Source: Sepiola atlantica (Eukaryota; Mollusca; Cephalopoda; Sepiida; Sepiolidae). From it: DNA of 64,000 nucleotides. The notes beneath the pieces are model-generated. The model saw only the letters and a program-made list of their open reading frames with translations, was not told the DNA's origin and did no database searches. This document shows, one piece after another, positions 10,503-21,789 of this stretch. Both the position numbers and the translations under genes were made by a program. Position 1 is the first letter of the stretch. Each line of letters starts with the position of its first letter. The stretch lies in contig OY744531.1 in NCBI GenBank assembly GCA_963556195.1, positions 50,978,200-51,042,199 on the forward strand, given 5' to 3'.

Positions 10503-11085
10503 TTATCTGATCTGGAGATCCTTACTAAGCCTAAATGCAGATGCTATCCGTCCCTATACATAACCCTGGTACGACCCTTTCTTGAGTATGCTATTACAAC
10601 AATAAATACTTAACTTCATCTACATAACTTATCTACATCTGGAGCATGTTCAGCAGATAGCAACCAGGATGATAATCGGATTCTCCATGGTTACCTACAA
10701 AGAACGGCTTTAAAGACTAAATCTGTTCTTACCTGAACAGCGAAGGATGCGAAGGGACCTAACTCTGGCATACAGCATCATCAACAAGAATGCAAATCTA
10801 CCTTTAGAAGAGTATTTTATTCCAACAGCTAGTCACAGTCTCCACGGATACTTACAGAAGATGTATTATCGTTGCTTTCGTCTCAACGGAAGAAATGTAG
10901 CATTTTCTGTCCATGTTTCTGCTACTTGGATAAGAGGAAGTCGTGATAATGCCTACCATATCCAAGTTTAAAGTCGCCTTGGACAAGCATTCAGACGGTA
11001 TATAGATGCAATATTTTCTAACTGTCTTTTTACATGACTTGATGCACTTTGCTATTTTTTTGCCAATGAAATTGATTGATTGATT
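10503..11085 (+). pseudogene. CR1/Jockey-like LINE 3' remnant (LINE family B)
   Basis: Broken frames give LVRPFLEYA-like, then an open stretch 10747-10971 (RRDLTLAYSIINKNANLPLE, HSLHGYLQKMYYRCFRLNGR, NVAFSVHVSATW). This matches the C-terminal tail of the same family as 27150-29040 (FHRRFRLTRRRVAFS, PGPWNS). The 3' end has ATTGATTGATTGATTT repeats, typical of this family's tail. It ends 160 bp before exon B. Confidence 0.8.
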
Positions 11086-11244
11086 TATAAGAAAAGTATT
11101 AAATTACATTTTATTTCAAGCTGTGTATCCTAGAGTTTTCTCAGTGATTAATTTTGATCTATTATTAATTTTTTTATTTGTTTTTATTTTTATTTTGTGG
11201 CTGTATATTTATTTATTTATTTTTATTCATTTTTTATTTTGTAG

Positions 11245-11386
11245 CTGTATATTTATGCAAAAGAACCATGCAGAACAAACAACGTCTGGAACTTGCGGAT
11301 TACGAAGCTGAGAATTTGGCCAGGCTTCAAAAGATGTTCTCCAGGAAATGGGAATTTATATTTATGCAAGCAGAAGCACAAGCAAA
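11245..11386 (+). CDS. RGS7: RGS7-like exon B (core of DHEX domain)
   Basis: A 142-nt exon after a T-rich tract ending TTTTGTAG and before the donor GTAAGT. The first two bases complete an Ala codon from exon A. Then come [25 protein letters not shown] and [14 protein letters not shown], ending in phase 2 (AA). This is the helical DHEX/R7H segment that packs on DEP and G-beta-5 in R7 RGS proteins and helps bind the membrane anchor R7BP. Very few residues differ from the vertebrate RGS6/7 block as I know it. The ORF starting at 11178 is this frame read back into the intron. A near copy of the splice acceptor lies 44 bp upstream with its AG changed to GG. Confidence 0.97.
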
Positions 11387-11394
11387 GTAAGTAG

Positions 11395-11760
11395 GGATCA
11401 ACAGACGGAGATATATATATATATAAAGAGAGAGAAGGGGAGATGTAAATTGAGAGAAAGGAAGTGAGAGGAAGAAAAAAATACTTATCTAGAAATATAT
11501 TTAGAGTGAAAGGGAAAACAAAGGGAGTTAGAGAGAGAAAATCATATTTGAAGATATTAATATATACAGTATATATGTGTGTGAAAGAGAGGTAGAGGGA
11601 GAGTTAAATAAAGAAAAGTACATATAAAGAGGGTTATATAGAGAAAATGGAGAGATAGAGATAGATATCTGCCTATGTATCTCTCTCTATCTCTATCTCT
11701 CGCCCTCTCTCTCTCTCTATATAGAGAGAGATTGAGAGTATTTGAAGCGTGGGGGTAGAG
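11395..11760. repeat. Purine-rich GA/GATA low-complexity tract
   Basis: Begins just after the exon B donor. Runs of GAGA, a (TA)n of 14 bases and an inverted GATA/TATC-GAGA block at about 11640-11735 that could form a hairpin. Confidence 0.8.
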
Positions 11761-13004
11761 GAAAAGAGACTGAGGAACGTGATAGCATGGTAAAAGAGAC
11801 AGTTTAGGTGGTAGAAGGATTTGTGGATAGCGGCGTAACAGTGAGAACTTGGTGGTGGCTACAGTAGTGAGTGAATAGAAATGTGGAGATAGTTAGGTCC
11901 GAAGTGTGTCTGAAAGTAATATGAGATTGGGTGTGTTGTGTGAGCAATAGACAAAAGAGGGATAAGCGAATGGTGTTATCATCTAACGTGCTATCTTGGG
12001 AGCATGTATAGATTTGAAATAACATTTAAATCAAATTTCAGAAATAAGACAAAGCCGATTTACAAACGTTTCAAAGCTCATTTTAATTCAAATCCAGCAT
12101 TTGGTAATACAAGAAACCAAAAAAGGTATCGATTTTGCTTTTCGATCTTTTAGAATCCAAATCGATTCTAATGAGAAAAATAAGAACAGAAACTTATCCA
12201 AAGCCAGGAAGAAGCATGCAACAAAGGCACCTAGACGAATTAATAGTCGCATAAGCGTTTCAAAGAAAATCGTTTAATAAAACAGTCTAATGTTAAATAC
12301 TTATTACATACATATTTCAAAGAAAATCTTCGAATTAAGCAGTTTTGTATATACAAAGGTTTTCTTTTATGTGGAATAGTTTTAACAGCATTCTTGAGGC
12401 TGCCTTAGTTTTATGTTTTGTCTAATTAAAATATTTTCAGAAAAAAACAGCGTTCAACAGTAACAACAGATTTTGAATACATTGTTCCTGTGCATGTGCG
12501 TTAATCTGGTTTAAACTTAAATTCTATCAACTTTCTACCCTGTCAAAATTCGCTATGGCGTTAAATATGAAAACTTGTCTTCCTTAGGAAATCTATATAA
12601 TAATACACTAAGGTACTTTTATGTTCGTACGTAAGTTATCACCTGTCTTAGATTGGATCATCGATCACCTAGCACCAGCACTACTTGTGAATATATGGAC
12701 GACATACCTTGATTGATAAAGCAAGCCTTGTTGCTGTTAGAACTTGTAGAGTTAATTAAAAATAAAGTTGAAGTTTTTCCTGAAATGCAAACAGAATAAT
12801 TTTAGCATTCAGATATTTTTATCCATTTTTGTCACATAAGAAGAAAAGAAACAAAAAACTTTCATAACATTTTTGTTACTAATGATTGACATGAGTGGAC
12901 CAAAATGGGCTGTAGCTGTTTAGATTTTAATAATCTCATTATGAAAAAGAAACATACAAATAAAGAAATATGAAGAATTGGTTGCCAGTCCCAGAAAATA
13001 ATGA
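11761..13004. other. Intron sequence, nothing recognised
   Basis: No coding signature, exon-like block or repeat assigned; only small ORFs. Confidence 0.45.
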
Positions 13005-13005
13005 T

Positions 13006-13092
<87 letters not shown>
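13005..13092. repeat. (TA)n microsatellite
   Basis: About 44 TA units with a TTT interruption near 13026. Confidence 0.96.
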
Positions 13093-13097
<5 letters not shown>

Positions 13098-13109
13098 AAT
13101 TTATAAATA

Positions 13110-13370
13110 AATATTTATTAAATATTTTAATACCTACAGACATCGATGTTTCATGCTAACGCAATCTTCAGTGTAGGAACTAATTCTCAACAGTCGGTGG
13201 GCGCAAACCCCAATCACAAATCGCCACTGATTCGTAGTCGAGGGTCTTATCCCATCGGCTATAGCCAATTAGTTAGTAAATAGCGAGGAATTTAAATGTA
13301 AATAGCGAGTCGGCGGCTAGATTTACCCAAACAGTTTTAGAGTGATCTACGAACAGCGTTCGGATCGTGC

Positions 13371-13372
<2 letters not shown>
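13110..13372. repeat. (TA)n-bounded SINE-like repeat 1
   Basis: About 260 bp between two (TA)n tracts. Opens with ACATCGATGTTTCATGCTAA then CTTCAGTGTAGG. The middle is GC-richer (GTCGAGGGTCTTATCCC). The next interval (13430-13715) has the same layout and the motif GTTTCAT...ATCATCAGTGTAG. Confidence 0.6.

Positions 13373-13373
<1 letters not shown>

Positions 13374-13424
<51 letters not shown>
13374..13424. repeat. (TA)n microsatellite
   Basis: About 25 TA units separating two related repeats. Confidence 0.95.
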
Positions 13425-13427
<3 letters not shown>

Positions 13428-13429
13428 GT

Positions 13430-13715
13430 ATAATTAAAAACATTTCTTTATCTACATATGTATACGTTTCATACTTCTGGAATCATCAGTGTAGATATAA
13501 TTATTCAATCCGGTCACAGGACTCGAAACCCTGAAACACGAGTCAAGTTTTAACTCAAATTCCGACGCCTTAGCTTATACAGCCACAGTGAACAACCACA
13601 TAAATCGGTGAGAGTTTTAAACCTATAACGCCGAGCTGGCGCGATAGGCAGTCGACATCAACAGTGTTCAACTAATTAAGGAACATGCATTAAAGTTATG
13701 ATTTTGACGGCTATC
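13430..13715. repeat. (TA)n-bounded SINE-like repeat 2
   Basis: Related in layout to 13110-13372: GTTTCATACTTCTGGAATCA, TCAGTGTAG, then a GC-richer body with CGAAACCCTGAAACACGAG, ending at a short (TA)n (13716-13731). A tRNA-related origin is possible but no clean A and B boxes are visible. Confidence 0.55.
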
Positions 13716-13731
13716 ATATATATATATATAT

Positions 13732-14980
13732 AGTAAAGTGAAATTTTCCCTATTTCTATGACTAGAATAGGCTAATAAACAAATGTTACATAAATAAATC
13801 TCTTTCATCATTCATTTTCGCCATTGGTTAGTGTTCTGAATATGAAAAGAATTCATTTCAAAGCGAATTTTGCATTTTTATATTTCGTCCGCTCACCAGT
13901 TTTACATTGGTTATATTTGTCAGAAAGGGAGTAGTTGGATAAAACCCTCTAAGAATTTCAAGTTCTCTTCATGCTACCAGATTAACCATGTGCTATTTTT
14001 TTATAACAGCTATTTATTTCCATATTTACCAGTTGCAAATCATACGGATCGACATTTCCATAATAATCTTTCACATTTGCATAAAATATCAACATTACAT
14101 CTTAATTACTTAACTCGCTACTACCAATAAATTAAGAAAATAATATGGATGCACATTTCTGTAATAATGCTTTTCTTTAATAAATACTTTGAACAAAAAT
14201 TTCTTCTCCCTCCAACAAAAGAAATTGTAATGGTTATTCTAAGCATCGTCTTTAGCTAAAAGTGTCATAAGTAAACAAAATGTAATCTTTGAATTTGGAT
14301 AAAAATCCAATGATCCAATTTCACACTCCACTTGACTGTTAACCATCATCTACTTCCTAAAAACGTCAAGCCTCTTATACCCATCACTTTTCAACACCTT
14401 TCAACTATACCTTTCCCCTAACTGCTTTCTCTCCTTTCTTTATTCTCTTCCCTTTTTTGCTGTTTCTCCTTCCTCTCCCCTTTCCACCACTTTTTTCACC
14501 TACCAGCTTATACAAACCTCCTTTTCCTGGACACACTCACTACTTAACATTCCACCAATCCTTTTTCAACAGATCATACCGACTACCAACTTCAATTTCA
14601 GTGCCACTACCACTTCAAACTTTCTGTAGATTTACTTTGATTTCTATTCAAAAAATACTTATACTATAACACAGTTTTGTAATTAAAATAAAATATTCAA
14701 TCAATAGAGGTGAGAATTTCTCAACATGTTCCTAGCAATATTCGTAAATTCAAATTGCATGCATCCAGGCATTCCCAGTCTGATGGCTCTGCTATATGGG
14801 AATATTTATTGCAGAACTATATCTGTGCCAAAACCTAGGCGTTTTCTGTACTGCACAGAGCACAATCTAAGCATTGGGTACGACTTTATGTGGTAAATTA
14901 TGTATGTGTATGTGCATATATATATGTGTGTCAAAGTGAGTATATGTTTGTATGCTCACACATAAAATAACTTTCAATTT
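13732..14980. other. Intron sequence; pyrimidine-rich part at 14370-14560
   Basis: ORFs at 13870-14130 and 14457-14669 have no recognised family motifs. The latter lies in a C/T-rich stretch. No splice-flanked exon found. Confidence 0.45.
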
Positions 14981-15014
14981 ACATTAGACACCTATATATA
15001 TAGGTGTCTAATGT
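14981..15014. repeat. Perfect 34-bp palindrome
   Basis: ACATTAGACACCTATAT followed immediately by its exact reverse complement, with no loop. A cruciform- or hairpin-forming site; function unknown. Confidence 0.95.
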
Positions 15015-15403
15015 AGACACCCTCTCCACACCTGACCTTGTTTTCTCGCCCTCTCTCCTCCCTGCCCTCGCCCATCACCTCCCACACCTTCCTATCACAC
15101 GACTCTAACATCTTGGCCTTCCTTCTCTTTCATCTCAAGGCTAAATTAAAAAAGATTCAACAGTCATATCTCGTATCCCCCCCCCCCTTCATAATTTAAA
15201 TCAATTCTAGCCGCAACCAACGTTCGCCTTCCACTCTCTCTGCAGTTATTATAATACCTCTCCCACTTCTTAATGATTTTATACTCCAACCGCCGCTAAC
15301 ACCATCTATTTGTATCTCATATTTTGATTTTTTGGCTCAAGCGGTCGCAGGTTCTGAGCCGGCTGCCATCATCACCATCCATTCAAAACATTTTGTACTT
15401 GTA

Positions 15404-15501
15404 TGTTTTCTTCAGACAAATCATCATGAGGAAGTCTTATAATAAAAACGAAACGTTGATGAATACATAAATAATATTTTTTGGGTTTCCTTTTTCAATT
15501 T

Positions 15502-15503
<2 letters not shown>
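15404..15503. repeat. CGAAACGTTGATGAA repeat, half copy
   Basis: ATGAGGAAGTCTTATAATAA then ACGAAACGTTGATGAATACA and a T-rich GGTTTCC end, followed by (TA)n. Matches the right halves of the inverted elements at 34546-34692 and 51788-52085. Confidence 0.7.

Positions 15504-15563
<60 letters not shown>
15504..15563. repeat. (TA)n microsatellite
   Basis: Thirty TA units passing directly into a GA-rich minisatellite. Confidence 0.96.
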
Positions 15564-15573
<10 letters not shown>

Positions 15574-16015
15574 TATTTGTGTAGTGAGAGAGAGATTTGT
15601 ATAGTGAGACAGAGGGAGAAAGAGAGAGAGATTTGTGTAGTGAGAGAGGGGGGAAAGAGAGATATTTGTGTAGTGAGAGAGAGATATTTGTGTAGTGAGA
15701 GAAAGAGAGAAAGACAGATAGATTTGTGTAGTGAGAGAGAGAGAGAGAGAGATTTGTGTAGTGAAAGAGAGAGAGAGATTTGTGTAGTGAGAGAGGGAGA
15801 AAGAGAGAGATATTTGTGTAGTGAGAGAGAGAGATATTTGTGTAGTGAGAGAAAGAGAGAAAGACAGAGAGATTTGTGTAGTGAGAGAGAGAGAGAGAGA
15901 TTTGTGTAGTGAGAGAAAGAGAGAGATATTTGTGTAGTGAGAGAGAGATATTTGTATAGTGAGAGAGAAAGAAAGAGAGAGCTATTTGTGTAGTGAGAGA
16001 GAGAGAGAGAGAGAT
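15564..16015. repeat. GA-rich minisatellite (ATTTGTGTAGTGAGAGA units)
   Basis: About 18 irregular units of 20-40 bp built from TTTGTGTAGTGAGA plus variable GA runs. It gives open frames on both strands (15481-15909 and 15495-16085) that are repeat by-products. Confidence 0.95.
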
Positions 16016-16621
16016 ACAATAAATTTAAATCAGCTGAATTGAGAAGAATATTCATGATAAAGTGAAGGTAAAGGGAGAATAACAAAAGAATAACAGAGAA
16101 AAACTGAAGTAGATAAAGTTTTAAATCGAATGAAAGTAAAAGAAGTAAAAACTAGTGGTTGGCATGGTAGTAAAATGAAAGAATGCATCATTTTTAGAAC
16201 AGAATTGAAATAAGGTAAAACTGCAACTGAAATAAAACCAGAAACTCGTGAAAAAAAAGCATGGAAAGAGAGGGGTGGGGGACAAAACGCCATTTTCAAA
16301 GAGACAAAGACCAAATTAGATCCGCACAATAAAAGAGACAGTTTACAGCTACAAAATGAGGACCAAGTAAATGCATTTGCATTTTTCACGTGTGCATTGG
16401 GCAAATTTGATTAGACATAGTGGAAACTGCGGTTTTGCATCAACCCGAGTAAAAGCTTGTCAGACAAAATGCAGAACTAAGTGCAGCAGTAAAATGAAGT
16501 TACAACGGAATTACTCATCCAGAATAATGCAATAACTGCATTTGTAGTCAGTAGCATGCAAAGTGGGTGGGAAACAGGTTAATGGCACCAACCATTCATT
16601 GAAGGGGTTGTTAACCATTTT

Positions 16622-16623
<2 letters not shown>

Positions 16624-16695
<72 letters not shown>
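16624..16695. repeat. (TA)n microsatellite
   Basis: About 36 TA units. The flanks 16016-16623 and 16696-16950 show no gene or assigned repeat. Confidence 0.96.
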
Positions 16696-16697
<2 letters not shown>

Positions 16698-16974
16698 CTA
16701 GTAAGTTTTTGAAAGGCTGTGGGCAATGCAATTCCGGGTAAGATGTAAGTTGTAAGGAACAAAAACAATAACAATAAATCGAATACGATATAAGACTTAC
16801 TATTTATTTTTCCTTTTTTTTTTCTTACATAACAGCAAGAGTGTTTTTAGCTGTTCGTGTGATGTCCGGGTGATTAAAAATCACTATTTGATATTTCGGG
16901 AAAAGACATCCCTTTGTCAAAAATAATTAAACCAGAAGAAGAATTTTTTTTTTCCTATATATATATATATATAG

Positions 16975-17110
16975 TTATTCATAGAGAGACTGTTTCGCTG
17001 TATCACAGCTTTTCAGTGCGGCTAGACTAACACCACTTTCTAGCTAGGGATCGAACCCAGCAGTTATGATCATTAACCCATGAGAGAAGCACTCGTAAAT
17101 TATATCTACA
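16975..17110 (-). repeat. tRNA-related SINE fragment
   Basis: On the minus strand GGGTTCGATCCC (about 17046-17057) is a good Pol III B box, with an upstream GGTTAATGATC segment in place of the A box. Followed at its distal side by (TA)n at 16957-16972. No intact tRNA fold. Confidence 0.6.
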
Positions 17111-17379
17111 ATGTATATTTATATAAACACCGACCATCGCTTCCCACATGCTTGATTTGTTTATTTACAAAGAGCTTTGCATTACACTAAAAAGCAGCAG
17201 GAGACATCACCCAACGACAGTGCTTGACCTGAAAAGGGGGGCTTATATAGTGCAGTATGGGTCAGATTTCTGACTGCTGTCAATACGGTCGGATTTCAAA
17301 AGTCAGCTTGAAACACTCGCTATGTCTAGCCACACTGTAACTATAACTTAACACTATTGTGGAATACCAGCTTTCTCTA

Positions 17380-17720
17380 TTATTATTATTAGTAGTAGTA
17401 GGACCCGTGGAAATTCCACAGTTTTATCCTTCATCTGTTGTATATTGCTGCCGTGCTTAAAAATACTTCCATTCTATGGACGACCGGTGCGAATGTAGAC
17501 CCCACGTTATTATTGTACCACGTATGTTCAAACTGAAACATACTTTAGTACTTTGGTTAATCTAGTTTCAGGATATATCTCGTTATGGGGGTCCATCTCC
17601 AAAACCATTGTGGGAATTTGTGACATATGACGTCCAGCACGAACGCAAAGTCCACAATATTATTGTACCATCTTTGGACAGAACAGATACTATACATTGA
17701 TCTTAGCCCAAAGACCAAGA
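17380..17720 (-). repeat. Degenerate repeat ending in a U2-like head
   Basis: Two related blocks (ACGTTATTATTGTACCA at about 17503, ACAATATTATTGTACCA at about 17652). At 17677-17716 it has GAACAGATACTATACATTGA followed by TCTTAGCC, the reverse complement of the U2 snRNA 5' region with a few changes. Probably an old member of the U2-headed family. Confidence 0.6.
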
Positions 17721-17929
17721 AAGTGAATTCCAGTTCGAATTTTTATGTTCGAAACAACAGCGACATCATATGAAATTTTAAAAAAAATTACTTTTTGTAT
17801 CTTCGGCATTTGGTCGATCCCATCATTTAAAAAAAGGTGATAACGTACGTAAGAAATTATTATATAGATTATTATTATTATTTTTATTATTATTATTTTA
17901 TTCTTCTTCTTATTATTATTTGTTTCTTA

Positions 17930-18190
17930 TGCCTCTTTAGGGATCTTCCATTTTAACTATCTCCTCAATTCAACCCTTAAAACAAAAAAATTATTTCACA
18001 GAACATTTACACTATTAATGTGCACATCAAATGCTGTTAAATATCAGATAGTTCTCAAAATGCCCTCTTAATTCCCTTTGTATTCTTCCAATTCAATCAT
18101 AAAATTGTTTAATCTATTGCTGTTCTTAATCTGATCTGGCAAGCTGTTCCAAAAATATATTATTACTCTTTTAGCCAAAAAACATTAAAG
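17930..18190 (-). pseudogene. LINE C-terminal tail remnant
   Basis: The minus strand (18185 downwards) reads FWNSLPDQIKNSNRLNNFMI, ELEEYKGN, the usual FWNxLP end of a CR1/Jockey-like ORF2, then an ATT-rich tail at 17870-17930. Confidence 0.65.
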
Positions 18191-18389
18191 ATGAAAGATT
18201 CACTCGAATTAAATATTATGAACATACTCCGAGTTTGAGTTATTCTTTCACCTAATAAGGATTAGCAGTATTCAAAAGACGCGAATTAGAGCTGTGACCA
18301 GGATATTCTTAACTGGATAAATTGATGACGACAAACAATGTAGAATGTTTATGACTAGTGGGACCCATGGCAATTTCACAATTGTCCAG

Positions 18390-18495
18390 ATGGTAATTGT
18401 CCGTTGAAAGAATGTCCAATGAAAAGGAGATTTTCATTTTCGTTTTCTACAAAATCTCCTTTTCATTGGATATTCTTTCAACGGACAATTACCAT
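18390..18495. repeat. 45-bp hairpin-forming inverted repeat
   Basis: Arms 18390-18434 and 18451-18495 pair at 44 of 45 positions around a 16-nt loop. They contain GTAATTGTCCGTTGAAAGAA and CAATGAAAAGGAGATTTT. In intron RNA this would be a long stable stem. Confidence 0.95.
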
Positions 18496-18589
18496 ATATA
18501 CATATGTATCTTCATATAGATCTTCTCTATATATAAAACTCAATGTCTGCGTGTATGTGTGTGTGATGTTTCTGTGTTCCCTATAGAAA

Positions 18590-19190
18590 GAAAGGTTAGA
18601 GAATCTACATGAAAACTGAAAGTGCATTCATATATAAAATGTTCCGAAGAAGACAATGGAAGTGCTCCCAAATCTCTAAGTGCCCTCCTAAATATGCTAT
18701 GGGGGTCGAACCTCACTTAAAACTTCAAATATATCCTATTTTGATGAAATTTAAATCATATGTATAAAATTCTCCGGGGAAGACAATGGAAGTGTTCCCG
18801 AATCTCTAAATGCACCCTAATAGGGGCTATCAAGGCATAACCACTTCAAATATGCCCTATTTTGATGAAATTTAAATCATATGTACAAAATTTTCTGCAG
18901 AAGACAATGGAAATGGTCCCGAATCTCTAAATGACTTCCTTAGCTAAGGGAACTATGGAGGCCGAACCTCTTTTAAAACTTCAAATATACCCTATTTTGA
19001 TGAAATTTATTTCATATATATATATAATTCTCCAGGGACGGTAATGGATGTGGTCCCGCATCTTTTACATTACTTTCTATGTGCCGAATATCTACATGCC
19101 CCCCACCTCTAAGTGATCCATTGAGACAGAACCCCTTTAAAACTTCAAATACGTATATCTGATTTTAATGAAATTTAAATCATATGAAAG
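18590..19190. repeat. Tandem repeat of ~120-130-bp units
   Basis: Four to five degenerate units, each with AGACAATGGAAGTG, CGAATCTCTAAATG, AACTTCAAATATACCCTATT and TTGATGAAATTTAAATCATA. No ORF persists through it. A weaker relative of its last motifs may occur near 37900. Confidence 0.85.
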
Positions 19191-19234
19191 AATAAAAGAA
19201 GTCAACACATGTATTCTTTCAAACAAATTGACAA

Positions 19235-19335
19235 TGTTAAACTTTGCATGTTGATGTAATGGTTCAATGTGCAGCATTTAGCGTAGGGGTTGTGAGTTCA
19301 AATCTTGGCCGGGACATATGTACTGTTTTCTCTGA
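19235..19335 (+). repeat. tRNA-derived SINE head
   Basis: AATGGTTCAATGTGC resembles an A box and GTGAGTTCAAATC (about 19291-19304) a B box, spaced as in a tRNA. Followed by TTGGCCGGGACATATGTA. Truncated or old SINE. Confidence 0.55.
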
Positions 19336-19875
19336 TTTTGTGAAAAATTCAACTTTGAAAAATTACAATATTAAGCGAAATTTTTAGTTTTACTTTTGTT
19401 TTTGTCCTTTGTGTATTCTACGTAATTTACAAAAATTAAAACCCCCGGGAGACACAAAGAAGTTCTTTCAATGTCGAAAATTAAATATGGAAAACTTTAA
19501 AAGACGTCTGATAGATTTAAAAGTAATAATAAGAATCTATTCTATAATTCTTTTCACAAAAATAGCAAATTCTTTTTTAAAACACAGCACTGAAACTACG
19601 GATATTACTCTTTTATTATTTATAAAATAAAGTTGACTTTAGCTTTAAACTGAATACAATAATGCTTACATAAAAAATGTTTTAATAAGAAAAACGGCAA
19701 TGAAACGTTGGCTATTAACCTCTTATTATTTATAAATCAAAAAAACAATTAAAGAACAGCTCTGAACGTAATTTTTCAAAAACCTCTGGTAGATTTAAAA
19801 ATAATAATATTTTGTTGCAAAACAAAAGTGAAAGTAAGAAATACTTCTTGACAATGATAAATCGAAACAGCTCGC

Positions 19876-19877
<2 letters not shown>

Positions 19878-19939
<62 letters not shown>
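19878..19939. repeat. (TA)n microsatellite
   Basis: About 31 TA units. A shorter (TA)n lies at 20026-20048. Confidence 0.96.
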
Positions 19940-19943
<4 letters not shown>

Positions 19944-20047
19944 TTGGAACTCTTTGACTTTTAAAACTATATGGAAGAGAGAAAACAACGCTTTTAGTCC
20001 TAAGTCTTCGTTGGAAAATTCCGTTGATATATATATATATATATATA

Positions 20048-20397
20048 TGTCTAAAGGAGCTTTGAGTCATTTTACACAAAAAAAGGAAATGTAGTTTAAA
20101 TTCGTAAGGATACTAACTAAACCCAACACATTGCAGACTTAGCACTCGCATAAGCCGACTTACCACTGAAACATTTACAAATACAAAAGGGGATTCAAGT
20201 ATATAAAAGTGAAACATAAACAGGGGACCGTAACTTAAATTGTGAAAGACGAAACGGGGATCATCAGATCTTTACTATGTAACTGTTTCGGAGATTTAAA
20301 CACAGAACGGCTATAAAATTCATGGCTTTCCAGTGGTACTGATCAAATTACCACTTCCCCAATAACAAAATGTAGAAACAATTCAGTTATAATTTCA

Positions 20398-20398
<1 letters not shown>
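20048..20398. repeat. (TA)n-adjacent dispersed repeat, copy 1
   Basis: Begins immediately after (TA)n with GTCTAAAGGAGCTTTGAGTC. Then come TTGCAGACTTAGCA and GCCGACTTACCA, then GGGGATCATCAG near 20260. Two more copies, at 20459-20715 and 53339-53480, start the same way right after (TA)n. Confidence 0.75.

Positions 20399-20459
<61 letters not shown>
20399..20459. repeat. (TA)n microsatellite
   Basis: About 30 TA units, directly followed by copy 2 of the repeat. Confidence 0.96.
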
Positions 20460-20463
<4 letters not shown>

Positions 20464-20715
20464 AAAGAAGCTTTGAGTTATTTTAAACAAAAAGACAAAA
20501 AAAAGGAAAATGCAGTTTAAATTCCCAGAGAAACTAACTAAATCCAAAATATTGCAGACTTAACATTCGTTGGAAAATTCATCAATAAATAAAAATATAT
20601 AATAGTAAGTAAATAAAATAAAAAGGGAAATTAAGTATCTAACAGTGAAACTAAAACAGGAGACCTTAACGTAAGCATCTAATATTATCACGGGGATCAT
20701 CAGCTGTTTACATGT
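20459..20715. repeat. (TA)n-adjacent dispersed repeat, copy 2
   Basis: GTCTAAAGAAGCTTTGAGTT, ATTGCAGACTTAACATTCG, CACGGGGATCATCAGCTG in the same order as copy 1. Confidence 0.75.
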
Positions 20716-20738
20716 AACTATATATATATATAAGGAAA

Positions 20739-20740
20739 TA

Positions 20741-20778
<38 letters not shown>
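20739..20778. repeat. (AAT)n microsatellite
   Basis: Thirteen AAT units. Confidence 0.93.
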
Positions 20779-20780
<2 letters not shown>

Positions 20781-20945
20781 TTACTCTTAAGACTACAATG
20801 TGACACTGCACTTAAGAACCATTCTAGTATATAAAATTATATAGGAATAAAAGATGCATTTAAAAACAAAGCTTAAGTACCTTTTGTACCAAATAGGCAA
20901 ATAGATAAGAGGAAGGAAACCTAACCCTACAGATGTAAATACCCA

Positions 20946-20958
20946 ATATATATATACG

Positions 20959-21030
<72 letters not shown>
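20946..21030. repeat. (TA)n microsatellite
   Basis: About 42 TA units with an interruption near 20957. The 400 bp from here to exon C hold no other feature. Confidence 0.96.
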
Positions 21031-21034
<4 letters not shown>

Positions 21035-21446
21035 TTATTTTATATATGTATATTTTACTGAATAAGCTAGAAATTATGTTGATCATACTTTAGAAAATTG
21101 AAACATACTTATGGAAGCCAGACAAAATTACAATTTTCGAAAATATTTTTGTCTTTAACTTTCTTTATTTTTGCTTTATTTCTCTGACTTTCAACTAAAT
21201 TTAGTCATCTTCTGGAAGAATTGTGAACATATACATGAAGTGTAATAAAACCAAATAGCTTCTTCAAAGTTTATTGGGTCGAAACTTTAGCATATGAGCA
21301 TAATCTATATCAAATAATATTATATATATGAAAAAACTACACAAAAACATATTTTGGTAACGTATACAGTTTTGCAGATGTTCAATCCATGTTCAAAATT
21401 GTGACTTCATTTGTGAACAAGTTTTTTCTTTCTTTGTATTTTTCAG

Positions 21447-21528
21447 AGTAGATAAAAAACGAGACAAATTAGAAAGAAAAGTTTTGGATAGTCAAGAAAG
21501 AGCTTTCTGGGATGTTCATAGACCAGTG
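21447..21528 (+). CDS. RGS7: RGS7-like exon C (end of DHEX domain)
   Basis: An 82-nt exon between acceptor TTTGTATTTTTCAG and donor GTAAGT. Its first base completes the Lys codon opened by exon B. It then gives [20 protein letters not shown] and WDVHRPV, 27 codons, ending in phase 0. The stretch [13 protein letters not shown] is the most conserved signature of the R7 RGS family and is continued by PGCVNTTE in exon D. It is too short to appear as an ORF of note and was found through its splice sites. Charged Lys/Glu/Arg helix residues dominate the first half, as expected for the DHEX helices. Confidence 0.97.
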
Positions 21529-21789
21529 GTAAGTATTACAACTTGGTGTTTTTATCGATCGCAACAAATGCAATTTGTATGCTGATAGACTTTTTTGAAA
21601 TATACAATATAATAAATAAAATTGTCTTTATATAAAAAAGTGATTACTCGCTATAAAGTCTACAATATTTAATTTATTTTTTATTACTTCTTAGCGGATA
21701 TTTTTCCAGGTTGTTTACATGTAATCGCCCCCAATAAAGAATCAGAAGTTTCTTAGAGGGTAGCAGTTCCAACTTTCCGGAGAAAGACA

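Noticed and set aside
15481..16085. Ser/Glu/Arg-rich (+) and Ser/Leu-rich (-) ORFs of 142 and 196 codons
   Set aside because: Both are readings of the GA minisatellite and the adjoining (TA)n.
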